This document shows, piece after piece, positions 27,630 to 35,548 of a DNA stretch of 64,000 nt (position 1 is the first letter of the stretch; each line of letters opens with the position of its first letter). A model generated the notes under the pieces. That model did not search any database, was not told the origin of the DNA, and saw only the letters and a program-made list of their open reading frames with translations. The DNA is taken from positions 4,716,001-4,780,000 of the forward strand of contig NZ_AP022848.1 in NCBI RefSeq assembly GCF_011764485.1. Direction: 5' to 3'. Made by a program: the position numbers and the translations under genes. This DNA is from Bosea sp. ANAM02 (lineage in GTDB: Bacteria; Pseudomonadota; Alphaproteobacteria; Rhizobiales; Beijerinckiaceae).

Positions 27630-28376
27630 GTGAAGATCTTGGTGCCCGTCAAGCGGGTTGTCGACTACAACGTGAAGATCCGCGTGAAGGCGGACGGTTC
27701 CGGCGTCGAGCTCGCCAATGTGAAGATGTCGATGAATCCCTTCGACGAGATCGCCGTCGAAGAAGCGCTGCGCCTGAAGGAAGCCGGCAAGGCGACCGAG
27801 GTGGTCGTGGTCTCGATCGGCCCGGCGCAAGCCGCCGAGACGATCCGCACGGGCCTCGCCATGGGCGCCGATCGCGGCATCCTCGTGAAGGTCGACGGGA
27901 TCGTCGAGCCGCTCGCCGTCGCCAAGCTGCTGAAGAAGGTCGTCGAGCAGGAGGCACCCGGCCTCGTCATCCTCGGCAAGCAGGCGATCGACGATGATTG
28001 CAACCAGACCGGCCAGATGCTGGCCGCTCTCCTCGGCTGGGGCCAGGGCACCTTTGCTTCGAAGGTCGAGCTTGGCGCCGATAGCGTCGACGTCACCCGC
28101 GAGGTCGATGGCGGCCTGCAGACGGTCTCGCTCAAGCTCCCGGCGATCGTCACGACGGACCTGCGCCTCAACGAGCCGCGCTATGCCTCGCTGCCGAACA
28201 TCATGAAGGCGAAGAAGAAGCCGCTCGACGAGACCTCGGCCGATGCGCTTGGCGTCGATGTCGCGCCGCGCCTGAAAGTTCTGAAGACGGCTGAGCCTGC
28301 CGGCCGCTCCGCCGGCGTCAAGGTGGCCAGTGCCGCCGAACTCGTCTCCAAGCTCAAGACCGCCGGGGTGATCTGA
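27630..28376 (+). CDS. etfB: Electron transfer flavoprotein subunit beta
   Basis: A 248-aa ETF beta subunit that carries AMP and, with EtfA, accepts electrons from acyl-CoA dehydrogenases. It starts [20 protein letters not shown]. The signature [20 protein letters not shown] and the C-terminal KPLDE segment are present. I chose the GTG at 27630 with its GGAGGAAAATCCA RBS over the in-frame GTG at 27615; this gives the usual length of about 249 aa. The acyl-CoA dehydrogenase of the same cluster is the obvious partner. Confidence 0.94.
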   Translation: MKILVPVKRVVDYNVKIRVKADGSGVELANVKMSMNPFDEIAVEEALRLKEAGKATEVVVVSIGPAQAAETIRTGLAMGADRGILVKVDGIVEPLAVAKLLKKVVEQEAPGLVILGKQAIDDDCNQTGQMLAALLGWGQGTFASKVELGADSVDVTREVDGGLQTVSLKLPAIVTTDLRLNEPRYASLPNIMKAKKKPLDETSADALGVDVAPRLKVLKTAEPAGRSAGVKVASAAELVSKLKTAGVI

Positions 28377-29320
28377 TGACCACGCTGCTGATCGCCGAAC
28401 ACGACAACGCCTCGATCAAGGACGCCACAGCCAAGGCGCTGACCGCCGCCGCCCAACTCGGCGGTCCCGTCCACATCCTCGTTGCCGGCGAGGGCGCCAA
28501 GGGCGCGGCCGATGCGGCCGCCAAGCTCGCCGGCGTCGAGAAGGTGCTGCTCGCCGATGACGCGGCCTATGGCCATGCGCTGGCCGAGCCGCTTGCCGCG
28601 CTGATCGTCAAGCTCGCCGACGGCTACGACGCCATCGTCGCGCCCTCGACCACGACCGGCAAGAACGTGCTCCCGCGCGTCGCCGCCCTGCTCGACGTGA
28701 TGCAGGTTTCCGATGTCAGCGGCATCGTCTCGCCCGACACCTTCGAGCGCCCGGTCTATGCCGGCAATGCCATCCAGACCGTGCAATCGACCGACGCCAA
28801 GAAGCTCCTGACCATCCGCACCGCCTCCTTCGCGGCGGCGGGCGAAGGCGGCTCGGCTCCGGTCGAGAGCGTCCCGGCGGCCGAGAACCCCGGCAACTCG
28901 TCCTTCAAGGGCGAGGAGGTCGCGAAGTCCGACCGTCCGGAACTGGCCTCGGCCAAGATCATCATCTCGGGCGGCCGCGCGCTGGCCTCGGCCGAGAATT
29001 TCGGCAAGGTGATCGAGCCCGTCGCCGACAAGCTCGGCGCCGCTATGGGCGCCTCGCGCGCCGCGGTCGATGCCGGCTACGCCCCGAACGACTGGCAGGT
29101 CGGCCAGACCGGCAAGGTCGTCGCCCCCGAGCTCTACATCGCCGTCGGCATCTCCGGCGCGATCCAGCATCTCGCGGGCATAAAGGACTCGAAAGTCATC
29201 GTCGCCATCAACAAGGACGAGGAAGCGCCGATCTTCCAGATCGCCGATTACGGCCTGGTCGGCGACCTCTTCACCGTCCTGCCCGAGCTCGACGCCGGAC
29301 TCGCCAAAGCCGGCAAGTAA
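28376..29320 (+). CDS. etfA: Electron transfer flavoprotein subunit alpha
   Basis: A 314-aa ETF alpha subunit that binds FAD. The C-terminal domain shows [41 protein letters not shown] and [20 protein letters not shown], the family's FAD-binding sequence. The start overlaps the etfB stop by one base (TGATG). It passes electrons on to ETF:quinone oxidoreductase. It is the last gene of the cluster; a genomic island starts right after its stop. Confidence 0.96.
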   Translation: MTTLLIAEHDNASIKDATAKALTAAAQLGGPVHILVAGEGAKGAADAAAKLAGVEKVLLADDAAYGHALAEPLAALIVKLADGYDAIVAPSTTTGKNVLPRVAALLDVMQVSDVSGIVSPDTFERPVYAGNAIQTVQSTDAKKLLTIRTASFAAAGEGGSAPVESVPAAENPGNSSFKGEEVAKSDRPELASAKIIISGGRALASAENFGKVIEPVADKLGAAMGASRAAVDAGYAPNDWQVGQTGKVVAPELYIAVGISGAIQHLAGIKDSKVIVAINKDEEAPIFQIADYGLVGDLFTVLPELDAGLAKAGK

Positions 29321-29330
29321 GATTCAGCGT

Positions 29331-29624
29331 TCACTCGTCGGACCGCTTCTGACGGTGCTCGGGCTCCAGGCTGGCGAGATCCTCCAGCATGGTGATGGCG
29401 GCCTTGACGGCGCCGGCCGGGGCGCTGCGCCCCTGCGCGTCGCGGAACTTGAGGCGAAGCCAGGATCCAAACTCCTGACCGCGAACAGGGAGGGTGCGAC
29501 GGCCGGCATGGGTCGCCAGAGTCGCATAGGTGCGCGTTTTCCAGCGCGACAGCTCGGCGTCTTCCTGGGCGAGCGCCACCATGATGTCGGCGTCGGTCAG
29601 CGCCTTGACGGGCTCGTCGCTCAT
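29331..29624 (-). CDS. Small hypothetical protein of the conjugation-type module
   Basis: A 97-aa hydrophilic protein I do not recognise. Its middle, [20 protein letters not shown], resembles the short N-terminal domain often seen ahead of plasmid or ICE D5-like ATPases, with a W/F-x2-L repeat. That is pattern memory, not a search result. It overlaps the next upstream gene by 4 bp (ATGA). It is convergent with etfA, whose stop is 10 bp away, so its end marks the left edge of the island. Confidence 0.6.
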   Translation of the reverse strand: MSDEPVKALTDADIMVALAQEDAELSRWKTRTYATLATHAGRRTLPVRGQEFGSWLRLKFRDAQGRSAPAGAVKAAITMLEDLASLEPEHRQKRSDE

Positions 29625-29935
29625 CGCGCTTCTCCCTCGACCCTGTCCAGGAGCGGGTGGCGATCCAGGTCGACGATCGCGGTAAAGCCATCGCCGTCGC
29701 GGGCGATCCGGATGACGATGGCGTCGCCATCACAAGCGGTGATGGCGAGCTGGAGCGACCGCCCGCTGCCCATCGCGTTCGGCCCGGGCGTCCCCGGCAT
29801 GGCGGCGGGCCCCACGCCGACGGGTTCGATGGCGCGGCCCTCGGGGAGGTCACAGCGCCCCTGCTGTCTCCTGTACGCCATGGCGGCGCGCCAGGTGGCG
29901 GGGAACTGCTCTTTGAACATGGCTTTGTCGAACAT
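29621..29935 (-). CDS. Hypothetical protein of the conjugation-type module
   Basis: A 104-aa protein with no recognised domain. It has a basic, aromatic N-terminus (MFDKAMFKEQFPATWRAAMA), a Gly/Pro-rich middle, and a C-terminal half of predicted beta strands (IVIRIARDGDGFTAIVDLDR). No membrane segment or signal peptide is visible. It is coupled to the following 97-aa gene by a 4-bp overlap and probably cotranscribed with the traM/L/K-like genes. Confidence 0.6.
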   Translation of the reverse strand: MFDKAMFKEQFPATWRAAMAYRRQQGRCDLPEGRAIEPVGVGPAAMPGTPGPNAMGSGRSLQLAITACDGDAIVIRIARDGDGFTAIVDLDRHPLLDRVEGEAR

Positions 29936-29961
29936 GACGTCGTCCTTGCTGATGATGGGGG

Positions 29962-30372
29962 TTAGCGGATGGGGCTGGCGCAGAAGGCCCAGGTCTCGCC
30001 GTTGACGAGGCCCGGCAGCGCGGAACAGCAGGCGCTGGTTCTGGACTGGCTCGGGACAGTGCAGGCTTCGACGGCCTGCAGCAGCCCGCTGGGAGCGAGG
30101 CGACGGGCACGCTCGCCCTCGCTGGACAGAGCCCAGATCAGCGCGCGCCGGTCGCTGTGGAGCGTCTGCAGCGTGGCGTGAAGGTGTCCCAACCCGAAGC
30201 AGCCGATGCTGAGAATGATGAGAATCGGCCAGGCCGGAATGCGCGCGTGGCGGCGAGGCTGCCCGTCGGGGGCTGCCTGGTCGGAGGCGCCGTGGCCGAG
30301 CTGGTGCCGCCCTGGATCCACATGGACCGCATTTTCCGCCGAAACCTTCGGCATGGCATTCTTGTAAAACAT
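29962..30372 (-). CDS. Single-pass membrane protein, paralogue of the TraM-position protein
   Basis: A 136-aa protein with a basic, His-rich N-terminus, one membrane segment (PAWPILIILSIGCFGLGHL, about residues 47-65) and a Cys-containing C-terminal domain. The piece IWALSSEGERARRLAPSGLL closely matches HWAFSEEGARARRMSDSGVL in the neighbouring 171-aa protein, so the two share a domain. An alternative start is the Met at residue 7. Its role is unknown; an envelope role in transfer or entry exclusion is possible (inference). Confidence 0.66.
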   Translation of the reverse strand: MFYKNAMPKVSAENAVHVDPGRHQLGHGASDQAAPDGQPRRHARIPAWPILIILSIGCFGLGHLHATLQTLHSDRRALIWALSSEGERARRLAPSGLLQAVEACTVPSQSRTSACCSALPGLVNGETWAFCASPIR

Positions 30373-30395
30373 GAGCGATCTCCCGATGGCGAAGT

Positions 30396-30911
30396 TCAGG
30401 GCTTGATCAGCGTGCGGATGCCCCAGATGGCACCGGTCGAGGGGTCAGGCCCCGGCCTGCACACATCGTCCTCCATCCGCCATCCAGGTATCGAACAGTC
30501 CTCAAGGAGCTTGAGAACGCCGCTATCGGACATGCGCCGCGCCCGCGCTCCCTCTTCAGAGAAGGCCCAATGCAGGACCTTCGCGATATCGCGTTGGGCC
30601 GCCTCAGGCACGCTGGCCTGGCCAAGCGCGAAGGCGCCCGCCGCCAGGGCCAACACCGCCAGGAAAAGCGCGATCACCAGACCGCGATGGCGGGCGAGCC
30701 ACGCCGAGGGCGAACGCGACGCTTCCACTGCAGCGATCGTGCGGCCGAGGAAGGTCATCAGCGACGCGTACACGATCAGAAGGCTGAGCAGGACATCGCC
30801 CTGGCCCAAACGCATGGTCGTGCACGCATTCGCGATGAAGGCAGCCTCATCGTCCGTGAGGGGCCGCCCGAGAAGCTCTCGCGCGGCGCCATCGAGTGAA
30901 GCCCTGTCCAT
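30396..30911 (-). CDS. Membrane protein in TraM position of the Tra1-like module
   Basis: A 171-aa protein. The cytoplasmic N-terminal part (LTDDEAAFIANACTTMRLGQ) is followed by a helix and a strong membrane segment (GLVIALFLAVLALAAGAFAL, about residues 75-94), then the conserved periplasmic domain shared with the 136-aa neighbour, containing Cys residues. I start it at the ATG at 30909-30911, 5 bp after the ParA-like gene; the frame is open to 30962. It occupies the position of traM in IncP plasmids, but I see no sequence proof that it is TraM. Confidence 0.68.
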   Translation of the reverse strand: MDRASLDGAARELLGRPLTDDEAAFIANACTTMRLGQGDVLLSLLIVYASLMTFLGRTIAAVEASRSPSAWLARHRGLVIALFLAVLALAAGAFALGQASVPEAAQRDIAKVLHWAFSEEGARARRMSDSGVLKLLEDCSIPGWRMEDDVCRPGPDPSTGAIWGIRTLIKP

Positions 30912-30916
30912 GACGA

Positions 30917-31672
30917 TCAGCCCAGGAACCGGGCATAGGCGAGACGCGACTTCTCCCGCCACCCTTCGAGCGAGGCGCGCTCCCCGCCGGAACCGTGCTG
31001 CTCGATCCAGCTCAGCGAATGATGGTCGTCCTTGAACGCGCGCGACAGAGCCTCCGGCAGCAGCGGCACGTCGATGACGCGCCCCGCGGCCAGATACCGC
31101 CTGCCCAACTCGGACTGGTTGAGCTGGCGGAACTGGTCGGGGCGGCCGAACCAGCGCGGCCGGAGTAGGTAGATCTCGGCGCCCTGCGCGGCCGTCTCCA
31201 GATCGGGCACATGGTCGTAGGAGTTGACGTGTAGGTCGAGCGGCGAGAGCACAAAGACCTTGCGCCCGACGCTACGCGCGGCGAACAGGATCGTCTGGAC
31301 ATGGTCGTTGAAGACTTCGACCTGGGCTCCCGGACAGGACACGATGATCGGCGACGTCGGCTCGGCTTCCGTGATCACGTCGGCGAGGGCTGTGTACCCC
31401 TCCTCCTCCGACATCCGCAGGCCGTGACATTCCTGCTCCTCGTGATGCGCGAGGATATAATCCTGAACGACGAAATCGCCGTCGACCAGGGTCGGCATCT
31501 TGCCGAGCCGGCGGAAATGGTGGTTCAGATTTGCGGCTTCGGTGCTCTTACCGACCCCGCCCTTGCCGGAGTAGAACATGAACACGGACTCAGCCTCCCC
31601 GGGCGGTCCGCTCAGCGTGGTGCTCCCGAGGGCCGCCGCCCTGGTCGAGTCGGCGCGACGATCGTTGGACAT
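30917..31672 (-). CDS. ParA/MinD-like ATPase, TraL-like
   Basis: A 251-aa P-loop ATPase with a deviant Walker A (YSGKGGVGKSTEAANL) and Walker A' Asp (PTLVDGDFVVQDY). IncP TraL is a ParA-like ATPase of similar size between traK and traM, exactly the position here. It may position the relaxosome or the element. The C-terminal part (SRAFKDDHHSLSWIEQHGS) is specific. It sits 9 bp after the traK-like gene. Confidence 0.8.
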   Translation of the reverse strand: MSNDRRADSTRAAALGSTTLSGPPGEAESVFMFYSGKGGVGKSTEAANLNHHFRRLGKMPTLVDGDFVVQDYILAHHEEQECHGLRMSEEEGYTALADVITEAEPTSPIIVSCPGAQVEVFNDHVQTILFAARSVGRKVFVLSPLDLHVNSYDHVPDLETAAQGAEIYLLRPRWFGRPDQFRQLNQSELGRRYLAAGRVIDVPLLPEALSRAFKDDHHSLSWIEQHGSGGERASLEGWREKSRLAYARFLG

Positions 31673-31681
31673 CGTAAACTC

Positions 31682-32410
31682 CTATTTCGGTTGCGTTTTG
31701 AGCTGAAACCGCGCGCCAGAAGAAGCGCGCGATGTCGGCGGAGATCCGCCGACATCCGGGTTGCGCGGTGCTGAGGCACCGGCATCGATATCGTTTTCAG
31801 CGTCGTCGCCCGCGCTGGCCGGATCGACTGGCGGGGCCGCCGGTGCTGCCGCGGGCAGCGCCTCGCGATGATCCCTCACCCCTGCCCTGAAGGCCTGGCC
31901 GACGGCTGGCGTCTCGTGAGCGGCATCCAGGACCGCGGGGCTTGAAAGCGATGCCTGGCTCTGGCCACCGACACTTCCAGTACCGACTGTCGGGCCCGTC
32001 GGCTCTCTCGTGGGCGTCGCTTCAGAAACGTTGTTGGGACCCTCAGATTGCGGGTTTGCAGGACGGATGGGCTCGATCCGGTCGTTGACCCTGCAAAGTC
32101 CGAGCGCGCCGAGTTTGTCGTCGTAGAACCCCGTCCCAAGGCGAGACCGGTTGACGCGGACAGAATTCGCGGCGAGGTCGGGGAAACCGGATGCCTGCCG
32201 AAGTTCGTCGGCAATCTCGCCCCAGTCCTTTTCGAGCAGCCTGAGCTTATCGATCGTCTGGACGTTGATTGCGACGACCTCCCAGCCGTAACGCGGCCTG
32301 ACGACGTGATCGGCGGCGACCTCCTCGGCGCGCGCGGAGAAGGCACGCTGGATCTCCTCGGCCGAACGCCGATCCGTGACCTTCCTGCCCTTGGCTTTCG
32401 CAGTCTTCAT
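31682..32410 (-). CDS. TraK-like oriT-region protein with low-complexity tail
   Basis: A 242-aa protein in two parts. Residues about 1-100 are helical and basic (RRSAEEIQRAFSARAEEVAA), and the segment LRLLEKDWGEIADELRQASG resembles the TraK/MobD helix that reads IWEHL in IncP TraK. Residues about 110-242 are Pro/Ala/Gly/Ser-rich and probably disordered. IncP TraK coats oriT. The ATG at 32410 has a GGGAG RBS; the TTG at 32425 is rejected. It is the first gene leftwards of the oriT-like gap. Confidence 0.68.
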   Translation of the reverse strand: MKTAKAKGRKVTDRRSAEEIQRAFSARAEEVAADHVVRPRYGWEVVAINVQTIDKLRLLEKDWGEIADELRQASGFPDLAANSVRVNRSRLGTGFYDDKLGALGLCRVNDRIEPIRPANPQSEGPNNVSEATPTREPTGPTVGTGSVGGQSQASLSSPAVLDAAHETPAVGQAFRAGVRDHREALPAAAPAAPPVDPASAGDDAENDIDAGASAPRNPDVGGSPPTSRASSGARFQLKTQPK

Positions 32411-32615
32411 CGCACGCTCCCGCAACGATCGATTGCAAATTCTGAGAAGTAAGTCGAAATGTATTTTTGATATACAGATTGATTACAGATACGTATCTGA
32501 GCTGTATCAGAAATATATACTAATATTCTCGCGATATTCTCGCTGGAACGACACTGATACGAATAATATAACTTGAAATATGACCTGATTTGATCTTTGA
32601 TTAGGCAAGTCCGGC

Positions 32616-32643
32616 CCGTGTTAACTGGAAACCAGCAACACGG
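32616..32643. repeat. oriT-region hairpin A
   Basis: CCGTGTT pairs with AACACGG, with an inner CTGG/CCAG stem around AAA. It is followed by TTTTCTT, so on the plus strand it could also act as a Rho-independent terminator. In an oriT it would be the relaxase-binding inverted repeat. Confidence 0.55.
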
Positions 32644-32654
32644 TTTTCTTGCCA

Positions 32655-32671
32655 AGGGGGCGCTGCCCCCT
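32655..32671. repeat. oriT-region hairpin B
   Basis: AGGGGGC pairs with GCCCCCT across GCT. It starts within the CCAAGGGGGCG segment and lies 69 bp before the traJ-like start. Possible nick-adjacent hairpin or traJ promoter element. Confidence 0.5.
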
Positions 32672-32739
32672 GTGGAACCCCCAACCAGCAAAGCCGGGTG
32701 CGCCCTTCGGCGCCGGCTTCGCCGAGATCGGAGATCGAG

Positions 32740-33111
32740 ATGAGCGAGAAGAACCGCTTTCCCCACTTGGTCGCGTTCAGGGTCGATGAGCCCACGCACA
32801 CCAAGCTGACGACCGTGGCCGAGGTCGCCGGCATGCCGGTCGGCATCTGGGTCCGAGCGTTGGTGCTGAAGGCCGTGGATTCGCAGATGCGGGCACCGAA
32901 GGTTCGGCGCGCTGCGGCGAACACCGTCCAGCTCCACGCCATCCTGGAGGAGCTCAAGGCACAGGGCCGGAACCTCAACCAGATTGCGCGAGCCGCGAAC
33001 GCCAACCCTGGCGCCGCGCAGATCGCGGCGGACGTCGCGCTGATGCGGGCCTCACTGGAGGCGCTGATCTCGTGCATCCTCGACCTGCTGCGCATTGAGG
33101 ATGACGCTTGA
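32740..33111 (+). CDS. TraJ/MobC-like relaxosome accessory protein (ribbon-helix-helix)
   Basis: A 123-aa protein, the length I recall for RK2 TraJ. The N-terminus (FPHLVAFRVDEPTHTKLTTV) is a ribbon-helix-helix DNA-binding region. The C-terminal half (LKAQGRNLNQIARAANANPG) is the MobC signature. It should bind oriT and recruit the relaxase. The ATG at 32740 has a GGAGATCGAG RBS, and the stop overlaps the relaxase start (TGATG). Confidence 0.83.
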   Translation: MSEKNRFPHLVAFRVDEPTHTKLTTVAEVAGMPVGIWVRALVLKAVDSQMRAPKVRRAAANTVQLHAILEELKAQGRNLNQIARAANANPGAAQIAADVALMRASLEALISCILDLLRIEDDA

Positions 33112-34664
33112 TGTATCTCGAGAGCATCCCGAGGAGACTGGGCGGTCTCGGTCGCCATCTCATGGATGCCGGTCGAGGCTCGAACGAACGGGTCATCGTC
33201 CGCCATGACCTCAGCCGGGATGTCCCGCACGACGTCACGCTGGCCCTGCGCATGCTGGCGGCGCCCGCCCACCGCGTCACTCGCATGAAGCGCGAGGTCG
33301 TGCATATCGTCATATCGCCGGAGCGAATGCTCAGCACGGATGAGCTGGAGACCATGCTTCGAACGATCGAGAAAGAGTACGGCATCCCCGACGGCAGCGC
33401 TCGACTGCTGGTCGAGCACGAGAAAGGCGAGCGTGCGCGGCATTATCACGTGGTCTACTCGATGGTATCGGAGGCCACCGGTAGGGCGCTGCGGTTCAAT
33501 CGGTCCGGCGACCGAGATGAAATGCTCGCCCGCCGGTTCGAGATAGAACTCGGCGAGAAAATCCAGCCGAGCACCCGCGTGGAGCGGACGGCCGAACTCC
33601 TGCGCCAGCGCGGGCTCGCCGACCTGGCCGAGATCGCGGCACAGGGCCCGGTGGCGGAAAAAGGCCGGCGGACGTCCAAAGCCGAGACCCGGCAGAACGA
33701 TCGACTTGGCGTTGATCAGGTGCTGCTTGACGAACGACTCCGGCAGGCCTGGCGTCAGTCCGGGAATGATATGTCCCGGCTTCGCCTCGAACTCGATGCT
33801 ATGGGATTCTGCCTCGCGGCAGGTGATCAGCGTATCGCCGGCGTACCCATCGTCATGCTCGTTGATGTCGAGACGCTGAAGTCGACCAGCCTCACCCGCC
33901 ATCTCAATCGCCTGGCGCTGCACGGCAACGGGCCACGGTTTCGCGAGGTTGCCATCGGCGCGAACTTCGGCGAACTGCCCCCACTGGCCGAGACGACCGC
34001 CAACCTGCGGAAGGACGCACTTCCGCGTAGCGCCGACGCCGTACTCTTCGAATTCGACCGGATGGTTGCCGAGATGGAAGCCGATGGCGAGCGCGAGGAG
34101 GCCGCCAAAGCCAAGAAGGGGCGAGCCCGTCTCGACACCCGCCTGTCGACCTTGGAGCGTGACGACCTGCGAGCCCGTCAGAAGCAGGTTCGCGACCGGT
34201 ACCGGCAGCGCGATCGCATCCGGCGAGCGCGGGTCAATCGCGCTTTCATCGCCGCCGGGCTGTTCGCAGGCCCCGAGACTCGCAAGGCCGCCTTCTACCT
34301 CGTCGCGGCCGGCGTCCTCGCCACCGGCGCAGGCCTGATGCCTGCACTCGTAGTCGCAGGTATCGCAGTGGCCGCGATCCCGACCTTCCATAGCGCCAGG
34401 CGCTTGCGCGCCATCACCGATCAGGCTGCGATGCTGGAGCGCGTCGAGATGGCCCGAGAAGTTCAGGACGAGACACGCAGCTTCTTCCGGGAGCGGGCAA
34501 TCCGTCAGAAAGCCATGTCCGAGAAAGCTTACGCTCAACACGCCCGAATGCGAATCCATCGCAATCGCCAGCGGAATGCCCTCACGCCCGAGGGGCCCCC
34601 GACGGGCGTCCGTCGCGCCGTCCAGGGCAGCGCGAACCGCCGCAGGGGCGGGCCGGAACGCTGA
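33111..34664 (+). CDS. Conjugative relaxase (MobA/VirD2-like, TraI-like) with His at the Tyr position
   Basis: A 517-aa relaxase. Motif III HYHVVYS (His111, His113) supplies metal ligands, preceded by KREVVHIVISPERMLSTDEL. The N-terminal motif GLGRHLMDAGRGSNERVIV aligns with RK2 LVKYITDEQGKTERL and has His16 where the nicking Tyr22 is expected. MOBV relaxases such as MobM are known to use a catalytic His. Residues about 380-420 are a hydrophobic pair (AAFYLVAAGVLATGAGLMPA), and the tail is basic. It is coupled to the traJ-like gene. Confidence 0.85.
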   Translation: MYLESIPRRLGGLGRHLMDAGRGSNERVIVRHDLSRDVPHDVTLALRMLAAPAHRVTRMKREVVHIVISPERMLSTDELETMLRTIEKEYGIPDGSARLLVEHEKGERARHYHVVYSMVSEATGRALRFNRSGDRDEMLARRFEIELGEKIQPSTRVERTAELLRQRGLADLAEIAAQGPVAEKGRRTSKAETRQNDRLGVDQVLLDERLRQAWRQSGNDMSRLRLELDAMGFCLAAGDQRIAGVPIVMLVDVETLKSTSLTRHLNRLALHGNGPRFREVAIGANFGELPPLAETTANLRKDALPRSADAVLFEFDRMVAEMEADGEREEAAKAKKGRARLDTRLSTLERDDLRARQKQVRDRYRQRDRIRRARVNRAFIAAGLFAGPETRKAAFYLVAAGVLATGAGLMPALVVAGIAVAAIPTFHSARRLRAITDQAAMLERVEMAREVQDETRSFFRERAIRQKAMSEKAYAQHARMRIHRNRQRNALTPEGPPTGVRRAVQGSANRRRGGPER

Positions 34665-35338
34665 CAGCGCGCTACGAGTATCAGATGAAAATATTTCGGG
34701 CATCTCGGCCTTATCACGTCGGTATCAACCCACGTGTCATGACCGAGATGGGGCCTCTCGTATCAATGTTCCCAGATTCGAGCCATCCGAAAGGCTCGTT
34801 GATTGCGCGGCGCCAGGCTTAAGCTGGCGCCTCGTCAGCCGCCTATGCATGTGAGTGGTACATCCAGGCGGAAGAGTAGCCGTCACGATTGGGCCGAAAC
34901 CGACGCTGTCGCTCTCTCTCGTCCCGCAACAATTCGTCGCCAATGCACCCAAATACCGCACGCTTCGGGTACCGCACGGAAAGGTCCATATCGCTTTGTC
35001 AATCGACGACCGTCTGGAGGAGCCGAAACCGACAATGACATGGCGCGAGGTCAATGGGCAGGATCGCCGAACCATCGCGCAGAGGGTTCGACACTTGCGT
35101 CCTTCGCACGGGTCGAACGGGCGATGGAGGATTCGAGGACCGGCGACATCTACATCTGCGACCTGCACCTGAACACGATCAAGGTGAAAGCACGGGATTT
35201 TCGGTAGCCAGCACTCTCGCTTTCTCGGATCGGGATCGAGTGCGACCGTGCGACCGACGCGACCGCTTGGTGGCTCCCTTTGGTGTTCGAAAGTGCTGAG
35301 AATAGACAGCTTTTCCCCAACCTGCCGAGGTCCCATCG
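34665..35338. other. Gap without a convincing gene
   Basis: 674 bp between the relaxase and a possible 52-aa ORF. Both strands have open frames, but none has normal composition plus an RBS. The only suggestive stretch is the end of a plus frame at 35040-35207 (SRTGDIYICDLHLNTIKVKA), which reads like a genuine protein but lacks a good start. The repeat element at 34735 lies here. It may be a decayed plasmid gene. Confidence 0.5.
34735..34779 (-). repeat. Repeat element copy 1 (leader-like, hairpin core)
   Basis: 45 bp matching 37818-37863: TGTCATGACCGAGA, a variable GC-rich core, then TCAATGTTCCCAGATTC. On the minus strand it reads GGGAACATTGA..GGTCATGACA, with GAGA/TCTC able to pair. Weaker similarity continues about 20 bp beyond. 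No minus-strand gene follows this copy, so it may be the leader of a lost gene. Confidence 0.6.
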
Positions 35339-35497
35339 ATGTCCATACCGTCGCGGTCTCCGGGCGCACCGGTCGCAAGGACAGCCCATCGGGAATTCGT
35401 TAGGACGTTGCTGGAAGACGCCGAGAAGCCGAGTATCGGCTGGCGCGGCCTGCTCGCGGAGCTGGAACTCAATCGAAGCGAACCAGCCTGCCATTAA
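35339..35497 (+). CDS. Possible small protein (52 aa)
   Basis: Short ORF starting MSIPSRSPGAPVARTAHREF and ending LLAELELNRSEPACH. An RBS-like GAGGTCCCATCG precedes the ATG. The helical second half (VRTLLEDAEKPSIGWRGLL) looks protein-like. It is not recognised, and could be chance. It faces the D5-like ATPase gene convergently, 51 bp away. Confidence 0.35.
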   Translation: MSIPSRSPGAPVARTAHREFVRTLLEDAEKPSIGWRGLLAELELNRSEPACH

Positions 35498-35548
35498 TCC
35501 CTTTCACCGGATCGCACGGCGTGCGTTCATGCGACGGCGATACAGAGT

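Larger units (their letters stand above)
32411..32739. other. Candidate origin of transfer (oriT) and divergent promoter region
   Basis: 329 bp between the divergent traK-like and traJ-like genes, as in IncP oriT. Bases 32440-32600 are strikingly AT-rich in a GC-rich window, as expected for an oriT and promoters. Two hairpins follow (32616-32643 and 32655-32671). The sequence TTCTTGCCAAGGGGGCG at 32645-32661 resembles the CCAAGGGCGC nick-region core I recall for Ti-type oriT, so the nick may lie there. The exact nic site is not proven. Confidence 0.62.

Noticed and set aside
29321-29330. tRNA or att site at the left edge of the island
   Set aside because: No tRNA-like sequence near etfA and no direct repeat shared with 51834; integration site remains unknown.
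34737-35378. 213-aa minus-strand open frame
   Set aside because: Cys/Arg/Pro-rich with no RBS or motif, and it spans the repeat element.
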